From Candidatus Gerdarchaeota archaeon (GTDB lineage Archaea > Asgardarchaeota > Heimdallarchaeia > JABLTI01): a stretch of DNA of 8,452 bases. The stretch spans positions 1 to 8,452 of the forward strand of contig JAEORM010000102.1 of assembly GCA_016840905.1 (NCBI GenBank), read 5' to 3'. Positions 1 to 5,790 of this stretch are shown here, piece by piece. The notes under the pieces are model-generated. The model was not told where the DNA came from, searched no databases, and saw nothing but the letters and a program-made list of their open reading frames with translations. Position 1 is the first letter of the stretch; each line of letters begins with the position of its first letter. Position numbers and translations under genes: made by a program.

Positions 1-77
1 ATACCGAATGTTATAATTGAAAGAAGAAGCACTCGCCAATATCTTCTTGTGGTTCCAAATTTATGTTGTTGAGGCAT
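1..77 (-). CDS. 5' end of an unidentified, possibly membrane, protein (partial)
   Basis: Only the first 25 codons are in the window; the frame is open to the left edge. It begins with ATG at 77-75, directly after an in-frame TAA, so no earlier start is possible. The visible protein starts MPQQHKFGTTRRYWRV and continues with a hydrophobic run (LLLSIITFG). A basic N terminus followed by apolar residues would suit the first membrane helix of an integral membrane protein, but this is too short to assign a family. A TATA-like AT-rich stretch is centred about 26 nt upstream of the ATG, which fits a leaderless transcript. It follows plsY on the same strand after 72 nt. It could be a chance reading frame, since there is no homology evidence. 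Confidence 0.45.
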   Translation of the reverse strand, partial: MPQQHKFGTTRRYWRVLLLSIITFG

Positions 78-91
78 TTATTTCACTTCGG

Positions 92-110
92 ATTTTAATA
101 TTATATTTAA
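92..110 (-). promoter_or_regulatory. TATA-like element for the left-edge gene
   Basis: On the minus strand this reads TTAAATATAATATTAAAAT, the most AT-rich stretch in the gap after plsY. Its centre is about 26 nt before the ATG at 77, the usual distance between an archaeal TATA box and the transcription start, so the transcript would be leaderless. This is inferred from position and composition only. Confidence 0.3.
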
Positions 111-132
111 TGAAAGAAAGAGAAAAGATTTT
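111..132 (-). terminator. pyrimidine-tract terminator after plsY
   Basis: Downstream of the plsY stop codon (150-152) the minus strand reads as a T-rich pyrimidine run, including CTTTTCTCTTTCTTTC. Archaeal RNA polymerase commonly terminates at U-rich tracts without a hairpin. The tract is interrupted by C residues, so it may be weak. Confidence 0.35.
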
Positions 133-149
133 CAACTTTCCTACTATAT

Positions 150-878
150 TTATTTTAACATTTCAGTTGTTTTTAAACTATCCCAAGATTTTACAGCACC
201 CTGTTTTATTTTCTTAAATTCAGGTAAATGCCGTAGGAGTAGAATTAACCAACTAGCTAACGCATAAAGTAGGATGAATTGCCAACCTAAACCATCTGCC
301 TGAAAATAAATGTGAGGCCAAAATGCTCCAGGTAAACCTCTTGTTGGATTAAAGAACAAATCTATTAAAACCCAAAAAGGTGATATGAAAGTTGCTGCCC
401 AACATGCACCTGTTCCTGAAAATCCACTAATACGTATTAAAACGAAAAGAGCTATTACCCAGAAAAATGCTGTTGGCCAATAGAAATAAAATAATATACC
501 AACGTAGGTTCCTAGTCCTTTCCCTCCTTTAAATCCAAGATAAGGCATCCAACAGTGACCAACAATCGCTGCTAAAGCAGTAAGTATCACTAAATATTCA
601 GTTAATTCTATAGGTGCATCAGTTAAAGGAGCAATAAGGTATTCAACTATTGCCATGGCAAACATTCCTTTTACTACATCAACTGAATATGTTAAAGCAC
701 CCCATGGCCATAGACCTGCAGCTCGAATAGTATTTCTAGTACTAACTGAACCAGAACCGAATTTTCTCGGATCAATATTAGCAACTGTTTTACAAACAAT
801 GTATGCTGTAGGAATACTTCCTATTAACCAACCAATAATAGGTGCAATAAAAAATGGCCATATATTATTTACTGACAA
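150..878 (-). CDS. plsY: PlsY-type glycerol-phosphate acyltransferase, membrane protein
   Basis: A 242-residue integral membrane protein of the PlsY (acyl-phosphate:glycerol-3-phosphate acyltransferase) family. In bacteria PlsY transfers an acyl group from acyl-phosphate to glycerol 3-phosphate, the first step of phospholipid synthesis. The family's three loops are recognisable: GSIPTAY at 20-26 followed by D36 and GSGSVSTRN at 41-49 (bacterial consensus GSGNIGATN); GH at 107-108 and FKGGKGLGT at 116-124; and LLRHLPEFKKIKQG at 214-227, matching the RHRxNIxRLxxG loop. About seven hydrophobic segments are visible. It is longer than the roughly 200 residues usual in bacteria. The start is TTG at 878, because an in-frame TGA lies three codons upstream and GTGAT sits 5 nt before it. 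The family call is firm. The substrate is uncertain, because archaeal membranes are normally built on glycerol 1-phosphate ethers and loop 1 deviates from the bacterial motif. Confidence 0.87.
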   Translation of the reverse strand: MSVNNIWPFFIAPIIGWLIGSIPTAYIVCKTVANIDPRKFGSGSVSTRNTIRAAGLWPWGALTYSVDVVKGMFAMAIVEYLIAPLTDAPIELTEYLVILTALAAIVGHCWMPYLGFKGGKGLGTYVGILFYFYWPTAFFWVIALFVLIRISGFSGTGACWAATFISPFWVLIDLFFNPTRGLPGAFWPHIYFQADGLGWQFILLYALASWLILLLRHLPEFKKIKQGAVKSWDSLKTTEMLK

Positions 879-883
879 GATAA

Positions 884-888
884 ATCAC
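884..888 (-). promoter_or_regulatory. ribosome binding site that fixes the plsY TTG start
   Basis: The minus strand reads GTGAT, complementary to the 3' end of 16S rRNA (core GGAGGTGAT), 5 nt before the TTG codon. There is no ATG or GTG between the upstream in-frame TGA and this TTG, and the first membrane helix begins at residue 7. A later start would cut into that helix and the first active-site loop. Confidence 0.5.
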
Positions 889-910
889 TAATGCGATTTT
901 CTTGTTATTC

Positions 911-922
911 TTTATAAAAAAT
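911..922 (-). promoter_or_regulatory. TATA-like box / short T-run between the ArsR gene and plsY
   Basis: The minus strand reads ATTTTTTATAAA about 35-45 nt before the plsY start. The TTTATAAA part resembles an archaeal TATA box and would give a leader of about 10-15 nt. The six-T run just after the upstream regulator gene could also cause partial termination. Either use would uncouple plsY from the heat-shock genes upstream. Confidence 0.4.
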
Positions 923-933
923 TCGCTGAAAAG

Positions 934-1632
934 CTAGTGTAAAGTAACGATATTATTCGTCAAATGTAATAAACCAGCTCTTTCAAGCTCTTCGATACGT
1001 GCTAATAATGTTTCTTCAGTTATGTTGAGTATTAATGCAAGATCTTGTAATTTAAGATTCCCACCACGAGAAGCTAATGACTGGATAATTCGTTGATCTA
1101 TTCTCTGGGGTAATAATTCATAAGCAATAGTTCTTATGTGATTTCGAATGTTAGAGTAGGTAGCTTCAGCAATACTTTTAGCAATATTTACTCGTTCTAA
1201 TTCCTCACCTAAACGTTTCAATAAATCGCTATAATTGGATAACTTTTCTTTTGAGTTTGGAGTTTTAGCTAATTCTTTGCATTTAGCAACAATTTCAGAA
1301 AGTTCTGGAAAATCATTAGGTGTTTTAATATCAATTTTTGGAACATCAAATAAACCAACATCAAACATCTCAGGTGAAATTTGAACTTCAACACGAACTG
1401 CACGAGCAATTTGATAGTACCTTCTAGGCGCTCCTTGTCCTTCATCTTTGAAATCAGATTCTAAAATACCTGCATCTTCCAAGAGTTGTAAATGACGGAA
1501 TATGGCTTGTTGACCTAAATTTAAAGAGAATGCCATTTGAGTTAAATACATAGGTTCACTTGCGAGCATTTCCAAAATTTTCCTTCTAGTTTCGCTTTTC
1601 AATGCGAGAAATATTTTATCTGGGTCTGCCAT
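934..1632 (-). CDS. ArsR-family regulator with two winged helices, likely heat-shock or stress regulator
   Basis: A 232-residue cytoplasmic DNA-binding protein. Residues 3-80 form an ArsR/HTH_5 winged helix: KIFLALKSETRRKILEML, then recognition-helix region LNLGQQAIFRHLQLLEDAGIL, then wing GAPRRYYQI. A conserved-looking VQISPEMFDVGLFDV follows at 83-97. Residues 108-170 are a charged helical linker, probably for dimerisation, and 174-232 form a second winged helix (QRIDQRIIQSLA ... LEELERAGLL-like). Size and order recall SurR of Pyrococcus, but that protein's CxxC redox switch is absent: ASEP stands at the equivalent place and the only cysteine is C118. The gene lies 59 nt after cdc48 on the same strand, with a good ribosome binding site (AGAGGTG, 9 nt before ATG). 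The Archaeoglobus HSR1, hsp20, cdc48 cluster suggests it controls the operon; this is inference. Confidence 0.8.
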   Translation of the reverse strand: MADPDKIFLALKSETRRKILEMLASEPMYLTQMAFSLNLGQQAIFRHLQLLEDAGILESDFKDEGQGAPRRYYQIARAVRVEVQISPEMFDVGLFDVPKIDIKTPNDFPELSEIVAKCKELAKTPNSKEKLSNYSDLLKRLGEELERVNIAKSIAEATYSNIRNHIRTIAYELLPQRIDQRIIQSLASRGGNLKLQDLALILNITEETLLARIEELERAGLLHLTNNIVTLH

Positions 1633-1641
1633 AATGAACTA

Positions 1642-1648
1642 CACCTCT
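1642..1648 (-). promoter_or_regulatory. ribosome binding site of the ArsR-family gene
   Basis: AGAGGTG on the minus strand, 9 nt before the ATG, is the longest anti-16S match in the window. It supports efficient translation from a leadered mRNA and favours cotranscription with cdc48 over a leaderless transcript from the A-tract/TATA-like sequence at 1656-1670. Confidence 0.6.
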
Positions 1649-1680
1649 TTTTATGGTATATTTTTTTTCATAGATTATTG

Positions 1681-1715
1681 AAAGAAGGAATTTAGAGATA
1701 TGAAATTCCTCCTTT
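1681..1715 (-). repeat. long inverted repeat (hairpin) across the cdc48 stop codon
   Basis: The arms AAAGAAGGAATTT (1681-1693) and AAATTCCTCCTTT (1703-1715) are complementary over 13 bp with one mismatch, around a 9-nt loop. The cdc48 TAA (1692-1694) lies at the edge of one arm. In the mRNA this would be a stable stem between cdc48 and the downstream regulator gene. No T-run follows on the minus strand, so it is not a classic intrinsic terminator. It could be a processing or stability element, an attenuator, or a DNA operator. Confidence 0.55.
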
Positions 1716-3929
1716 TGAAAAATCATCAGAGATACCACGATATTTACTAAGATCATCTGAAGAACCTTTATGAATTGAAGCTGTTGCTCGTTTGAACATT
1801 TTATTTGGAATTGTGAATTCTTTAGCTTTAATCTTTTCTAGTATTTTGGTTTTATCATTTGAACTGGAAATGAATTCTCTTACAGCAAGCATACCAGCTT
1901 CTTTAGCAATTGCAGCAATATCTGCTCCAGTCAATCCTTCAGTGGATTTAGCCAATTCATCCAAATTGACATCAGATGCTAATGGCATATCTCGAGTGTG
2001 GATTTTGAATATTTCTTTTCTTGTTTCAAGATCAGGAATATCAATGCCAATAAAACGATCAGTTCTTCCTGGTCGTAGAATAGCTGGATCAATGATATCA
2101 GGTCTATTGGTAGCCATAATTACTACTACATTTTTCAATTTACCTAATCCATCAATTTCAGTTAGCAATTGACTAACTACACGTTCAGTTACATTACTAT
2201 CATTTACTCCACCTCTTTTTGGAGTAATACTATCAACTTCATCCATGAAAATTATACATGGAGCTGATTGTCTAGCTTTTCTAAAGATCTCACGAATTGC
2301 TTTTTCTGATTCTCCAACCCATTTACTCATCACTTCTGGACCTTTGATACTTATGAAATTAGCTTCACTTTCTGTTGCGACAGCTTTTGCTAAAAGTGTT
2401 TTACCAGTTCCAGGAGGACCATAAAGTAGAATTCCTTTGGGAGGAGTAATTCCAGCAGCTTCAAAAACTTCTGGATAGTTTAAAGGCCATTCAATTGCTT
2501 CTTTTAGTTGTTGAATAGGTTCATGTAAGCCACCAATATCAGTCCATTTCACATCTGGACTTTCAACGAAAACTTCACGTAATGCAGATGGTTCTACCAT
2601 ACCTAAAGCATTATCAAAATCTGATTGACGTACTTCGATTTGTTGTAAAACTTCTGGTGAAACGGTTTCTTCTTCCCAGTTGATTTTAGGCAAGATTCTT
2701 CGTAAAGCGCTCATTGCAGCTTCCTTAATTAAAGTAGCAATATCTGCACCAACAAATCCATGGGTAATCTTAGCTACAGCTTCTAAATTAACATCAGAAG
2801 CTAATGGAACACCACGTGTATGGATTTGCAAAATGTCAAATCTACCTTGACTATCTGGAACACCAATTTCTATTTCTCGATCAAAACGACCTCCACGTCT
2901 TAATGCTGGATCAATTGAATCAGGTCGATTAGTTGCAGCTATAACTACTACTTGTCCTCGACTTTCGAGGCCATCCATTAATGCGAGTAGTTGTGCAACA
3001 ACACGACGTTCAACTTCTCCTGTGACCTCGGATCGTTTAGGTGCAATAGCATCTATTTCATCGATGAATATAATTGAAGGAGAATTATCTTGTGCTTCCT
3101 TGAAAACACCTCGAATATTAGCTTCACTTTCACCATAGAATTTAGACATGATCTCAGGACCACTTAAATGAATGAAATGAGCATCTGTTTCGTTGGCTAC
3201 TGCTTTAGCTAACATGGTTTTACCTGTACCAGGAGGACCATATAAAAGCAAACCTTTCGGTGCTTCTACCCCTAATTTTTCAAAGATTTCAGGATAACGC
3301 AAAGGTAATTCAATCATTTCTCTTAATTTTTGAATTGTATCATCTAAACCACCGATATCTTCATAGTTTATTTGGGCTATTCGTTCTGCCCCTGCTTCCA
3401 TAGGTTGGGTTTTAAGATCTATTGCTGTGGTTGAAGCAACTACAACAGTATCAATTTGCTTTGGAGCAATTTTTACTACAGTGAAAATTATTTGATTTCC
3501 ACCTAAGATTTGTATCCTAATTTGATCGCCAATTGATACTGGACGTCCATTTAGTATTTGGATGAGAAATCTTCCATCTAAATCGCTTCTTATCGGTTTT
3601 GATGGAGCAACAACTATTTTTGTTCCTGTTGGTGGTTTTATCTTTTTAATTTCAACAAATTCATCTAACAAAACCCCAGCATTTGTTCTAATTGTACTAT
3701 CAATTCTAATAATACCCTTTTTCTCATCTTCAGGATAGCCTGGCCAAACTTTTGCTGCTGTTCTTTGTTTACCTACAATTTCTATAATATCTCCAGCTGA
3801 AAGATCAAGTTCTTTCATTACCCCATGACCTATTCTAGCTAAACCTTTACCTACATCACGATATTGTGAATCTGATACCCGCAATTTCATATTATCGCTT
3901 GTATCACTATTACTATTTACTGATGACAT
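1692..3929 (-). CDS. cdc48: Cdc48/VAT-type AAA+ ATPase (unfoldase)
   Basis: A 745-residue Cdc48/p97/VAT family ATPase, full length for archaea. It forms hexamers that thread and unfold proteins and can feed the 20S proteasome. Residues about 14-185 are the N domain (double-psi barrel plus four-stranded part). D1 has Walker A GPPGTGKT at 231-238, pore loop KFYGESE from 263, Walker B IIFIDEID with D290/E291, and arginine-finger segment [11 protein letters not shown] at 342-352. D2 has GPPGTGKT at 504-511, pore loop KWVGESE from 536, IIFMDEVD with D563/E564, and [10 protein letters not shown] at 616-625. All catalytic residues are present in both rings. The C terminus GGISYL has tyrosine at the penultimate position, close to the HbYX proteasome-docking motif. 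AGGAGA lies 8 nt before the ATG. hsp20 is 43 nt upstream on the same strand, so the two are very likely cotranscribed. Confidence 0.97.
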   Translation of the reverse strand: MSSVNSNSDTSDNMKLRVSDSQYRDVGKGLARIGHGVMKELDLSAGDIIEIVGKQRTAAKVWPGYPEDEKKGIIRIDSTIRTNAGVLLDEFVEIKKIKPPTGTKIVVAPSKPIRSDLDGRFLIQILNGRPVSIGDQIRIQILGGNQIIFTVVKIAPKQIDTVVVASTTAIDLKTQPMEAGAERIAQINYEDIGGLDDTIQKLREMIELPLRYPEIFEKLGVEAPKGLLLYGPPGTGKTMLAKAVANETDAHFIHLSGPEIMSKFYGESEANIRGVFKEAQDNSPSIIFIDEIDAIAPKRSEVTGEVERRVVAQLLALMDGLESRGQVVVIAATNRPDSIDPALRRGGRFDREIEIGVPDSQGRFDILQIHTRGVPLASDVNLEAVAKITHGFVGADIATLIKEAAMSALRRILPKINWEEETVSPEVLQQIEVRQSDFDNALGMVEPSALREVFVESPDVKWTDIGGLHEPIQQLKEAIEWPLNYPEVFEAAGITPPKGILLYGPPGTGKTLLAKAVATESEANFISIKGPEVMSKWVGESEKAIREIFRKARQSAPCIIFMDEVDSITPKRGGVNDSNVTERVVSQLLTEIDGLGKLKNVVVIMATNRPDIIDPAILRPGRTDRFIGIDIPDLETRKEIFKIHTRDMPLASDVNLDELAKSTEGLTGADIAAIAKEAGMLAVREFISSSNDKTKILEKIKAKEFTIPNKMFKRATASIHKGSSDDLSKYRGISDDFSKGGISYL

Positions 3930-3937
3930 ATTATTAT

Positions 3938-3943
3938 TCTCCT
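3938..3943 (-). promoter_or_regulatory. ribosome binding site of cdc48
   Basis: AGGAGA on the minus strand, 8 nt before the ATG. It confirms the start and shows that cdc48 is translated from an mRNA with a leader, consistent with read-through from hsp20. The 43-nt gap has no clear pyrimidine tract that would stop transcription. Confidence 0.6.
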
Positions 3944-3972
3944 ATAATTTAAAATTCTTTAAAATCTACCAT

Positions 3973-4563
3973 TTATTCTACTCGAACCTCAAAACCTTCA
4001 TCGGTTTTTGCTGGTTCCTTTCTTTCGACCGTTAATTCTAGAACACCATTTCTATATATTGCAGAAGCTGTTTTGGGTTTGATAGTTACTGATAAGTCAC
4101 GTTCACAGAAATAATTTCTTTCACTGCTTTTTGCATCAAGGATTATCTTTGATTCCGTTGTTTTGACTTTAATATCATCTTTTTCAACTCCAGGAAGCTC
4201 AGCAATTACTCGAACGTATTTCTCTTCAATGAAGACATCAACTAATGGTTCTCTGTCTTTACTGGCAATAGGTTCACCTTTTTCAGAAGGTTTCACATTC
4301 CCAAATTCCTTAAATGTTGGTTTCCCATCTGGACCCATTTGAACATTCCAACCCCAGACCATAGGACCAATTTTCTTTCTGATACTTTCTGGATCACTGG
4401 GATCAATATCCATATTCTTCATCATTCGTTCAATTTCACGCATCATATTATTCATGAAATCTTCATTAAAAAATCCACTATCCTCAAACATATCAATTGG
4501 GAGCCATGGAAACATTTCCTTCCAGCGTTTAAATTCATCATCTTTTCTTTTACGCCATGACAT
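3973..4563 (-). CDS. hsp20: small heat shock protein, Hsp20/alpha-crystallin family
   Basis: A 196-residue small heat shock protein, an ATP-independent chaperone that holds unfolding proteins in large oligomers. The N-terminal arm (1-65) is rich in Met, Phe and charged residues (MNNMMREIERMMKNMD), and GWNVQMGPDGKPTFKEFGN (71-89) is a segment common in archaeal Hsp20s. The alpha-crystallin domain spans about 104-182, with PLVDVFIEE, a VRVIAELPGVEKDDI strand-turn, and the signature A-x3-N-G-V-L at 168-175. The C-terminal VRV (193-195) fits the I/V-x-I/V motif used for oligomer contacts. GTGAGGA is 7 nt before the ATG. It is the first gene of the unit leading to cdc48, and its upstream region holds a strong inverted repeat. 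Pairing with an unfoldase fits a hold-then-unfold/degrade division of labour. Confidence 0.95.
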   Translation of the reverse strand: MSWRKRKDDEFKRWKEMFPWLPIDMFEDSGFFNEDFMNNMMREIERMMKNMDIDPSDPESIRKKIGPMVWGWNVQMGPDGKPTFKEFGNVKPSEKGEPIASKDREPLVDVFIEEKYVRVIAELPGVEKDDIKVKTTESKIILDAKSSERNYFCERDLSVTIKPKTASAIYRNGVLELTVERKEPAKTDEGFEVRVE

Positions 4564-4604
4564 TGTTTTTTCCTCACAATTATTTTTTCAAAGTATTGCT
4601 TTTC

Positions 4605-4631
4605 TCACTGTTTAGTGAATTACTCACTAAA
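4605..4631 (-). promoter_or_regulatory. candidate operator of the hsp20-cdc48 unit
   Basis: TTTAGTGA (4611-4618) and TCACTAAA (4624-4631) are perfect 8-bp inverted arms around a 5-nt spacer. A third half-site, TCACT at 4605-4609, pairs with AGTGA at 4614-4618 across 4 nt, giving alternating half-sites. The element begins 48 nt before the hsp20 ATG and overlaps the transcription start predicted from the TATA-like box at 4634-4646. Binding there would block polymerase. The geometry (short arms, N5) matches the CTAAC-N5-GTTAG operator known for Archaeoglobus HSR1, though the bases differ. Confidence 0.6.
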
Positions 4632-4633
4632 AA

Positions 4634-4646
4634 GTTAATATTAAAA
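4634..4646 (-). promoter_or_regulatory. TATA-like box of hsp20
   Basis: The minus strand reads TTTTAATATTAAC. About 25 nt downstream lies the inverted repeat, so the predicted mRNA start is near 4614, with a leader of about 50 nt. A second AT-rich candidate (TTTAAATATTATATT, about 4655-4669) is upstream and would give a longer leader. Confidence 0.4.
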
Positions 4647-4689
4647 CAATCATCTAATATAATATTTAAACCTTATCATATTTATCGTT

Positions 4690-4740
4690 AAGTAAGAAAA
4701 GAGAAAAAAGATAAGAAGAAAAAAAGAAAAGAAGAAATAG
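4690..4740 (-). terminator. long pyrimidine-tract terminator after the membrane-protein gene
   Basis: For about 50 bases the minus strand is nearly all pyrimidine, with repeated T runs (TTTTCTTTTTTTCTTC and similar), starting 26 nt past the stop codon at 4767. This is the form of an archaeal U-tract terminator. It separates the membrane-protein gene from the hsp20 promoter on the same strand. On the plus strand it appears as a purine tract (GAAAAAAG type). Confidence 0.65.
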
Positions 4741-4766
4741 TTTCTGTTTCTAAAGTATTTATGAGT

Positions 4767-5549
4767 CTAATTTATATCTACTTTCAAACGAGATAAGATT
4801 TCATTCATTTCTTTGACTTTCTTATTAATGCCTATAACATTCTTCAAAACAATTGCATGTTCTACTTTTGGAGGAGTAAGAATCAATGTACCAGATCTAA
4901 AAAGGAGCATTTCAATTATATCAGGATATTCCTTCTTTACACCCATGTTTGTGGCGGGAAAACGTTCAACTCCACCACCCAAACCTTTACGGTGAATTAA
5001 TTCATTGCCTTCAATAATGTAATAGTTGAAGAGAGATTTCAGTAAAGTAAATACTAGAATAAAGAATAATAATAACATAAAGACAAAATAGAATTGCGTT
5101 GAAAGATAGATTTTGATATCAGGGAAATTAGCAATGAGGTTTTGGACAAAACCTGTATAGACATTCACTAATATTAGTACAACAACTACAATTACTACTA
5201 GCAAGGCAAGAATTAATGTTAGCATTCTATCGAAATCAAAAGCAATTAATATTAGATTCATTGCCAATACAGTATAGAAAACGATTCCTATAATATTCAT
5301 ATAACCTTCGTTAATAGTAACACTAGGATCATCAATTCCACCACGTCTATTATTAAGAATTATTTGTACAGTAAATAATATTAAGGTGGTAATAAAAGTA
5401 GGAATCAAAAGAATCATAGAAGAAAAGGATCGTATGACCATTCTATCTTTGTACTCTTTATCATCATCATCTTCTTGTTTAGCTTTCCGTTCAATTATAA
5501 TAGTTTCAATTTTAGCTTCAGAAGTTTTAGTTTCTTCTTCCTCAGTCAT
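4767..5549 (-). CDS. four-helix membrane protein with C-terminal PH-like domain
   Basis: A 260-residue protein of unknown function. The N terminus (1-40) is cytoplasmic in character and highly charged, with acidic runs TEEEE and EDDDDKE. Four hydrophobic helices follow at about 44-65, 84-104, 109-130 and 152-174. The soluble C terminus (about 175-255) has the pattern of a bacterial-type PH (bPH2, YdbS/YdbT-like) domain: NYYIIEGNELIHRKGL, ERFPATNMGVKKEYPDIIEMLLFRSGTLIL, then a long final helix (NKKVKEMNEILSRL). Such domains usually sit at the membrane surface; ligand and role are unknown. The start ATG has GGTGA 6 nt upstream. It is transcribed alone, bounded by a terminator on one side and a divergent promoter region on the other. 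The PH assignment is by pattern only and is the weaker part of this call. Confidence 0.72.
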   Translation of the reverse strand: MTEEEETKTSEAKIETIIIERKAKQEDDDDKEYKDRMVIRSFSSMILLIPTFITTLILFTVQIILNNRRGGIDDPSVTINEGYMNIIGIVFYTVLAMNLILIAFDFDRMLTLILALLVVIVVVVLILVNVYTGFVQNLIANFPDIKIYLSTQFYFVFMLLLFFILVFTLLKSLFNYYIIEGNELIHRKGLGGGVERFPATNMGVKKEYPDIIEMLLFRSGTLILTPPKVEHAIVLKNVIGINKKVKEMNEILSRLKVDIN

Positions 5550-5686
5550 AAATAATCACCATACACAAGAAATAATCTTCTACTAAAAAAAGATTCTTCA
5601 TAAGGTAAAAGTATCGAAAATAAAAGTTTTAGTTGAATTTTAGACAATATAATGAGAAAAGTTTGATAAAGATAATGATAGAAATC

Positions 5687-5696
5687 TTTAAAAATA
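5687..5696 (+). promoter_or_regulatory. TATA-like box of the winged-helix gene
   Basis: TTTAAAAATA lies about 95-104 nt before the ATG. At standard archaeal spacing the transcript would begin near 5717-5722, at the left edge of the palindrome, and would have a leader of about 70 nt. Confidence 0.4.
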
Positions 5697-5716
5697 ATCA
5701 AGAAGGTATTCTCATT

Positions 5717-5740
5717 AGTGTAAGAAAATTTTCTTACGCT
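5717..5740. repeat. 18-bp perfect palindrome, candidate operator
   Basis: Positions 5720-5737 read GTAAGAAAATTTTCTTAC, a gapless perfect palindrome. After one T/G mismatch (a G-U wobble in RNA) it extends by two more pairs to 5717-5740. With no loop it is better suited to a dimeric protein than to an RNA hairpin. It lies over the predicted start of transcription of the downstream winged-helix gene, the place for a repressor site. Confidence 0.55.
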
Positions 5741-5790
5741 CGTAAAAACTCACAACCCCGATAAGTGAGAAAATTGGCGGTAGAATTTAA

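Larger units (their letters stand above)
5550..5790. promoter_or_regulatory. divergent promoter region
   Basis: A 241-nt non-coding stretch separates two divergently transcribed genes. For the minus-strand membrane-protein gene, ACTTTTATTTTC (5616-5627) is a possible TATA box. For the plus-strand gene, TTTAAAAATA (5687-5696) is the best candidate, placing the RNA start near 5717-5722. The region also carries the palindrome at 5720-5737 and three TRAGAAAA-type repeats. No RNA gene or open frame with coding character is seen here. Confidence 0.5.

Noticed and set aside
1..69. Plus-strand frame 1 open from the edge, with an IERRSTRQY string resembling a nitroreductase N terminus
   Set aside because: That motif belongs at the start of nitroreductases, not within 20 residues of a C terminus; the minus-strand frame is a better explanation.
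655..891. Plus-strand open frame of 78 codons
   Set aside because: It lies wholly antisense to plsY, whose family motifs are clear, and has no recognisable domain.
885..891. TTAGTGA half-site of the hsp20 operator also upstream of plsY
   Set aside because: It is a single half-site overlapping the ribosome binding site. The same 7-mer also occurs inside coding regions (near 586 and 5165), so it is expected by chance in AT-rich DNA.
1792..2172. Plus-strand open frame of 126 codons
   Set aside because: It is antisense to the D2 ring of cdc48; its hydrophobic look comes from the reverse complement of a conserved ATPase.
4690..4740. Purine-rich low-complexity repeat
   Set aside because: Its position just after a minus-strand stop codon, with T runs on the transcribed sense strand, is better explained as a terminator.
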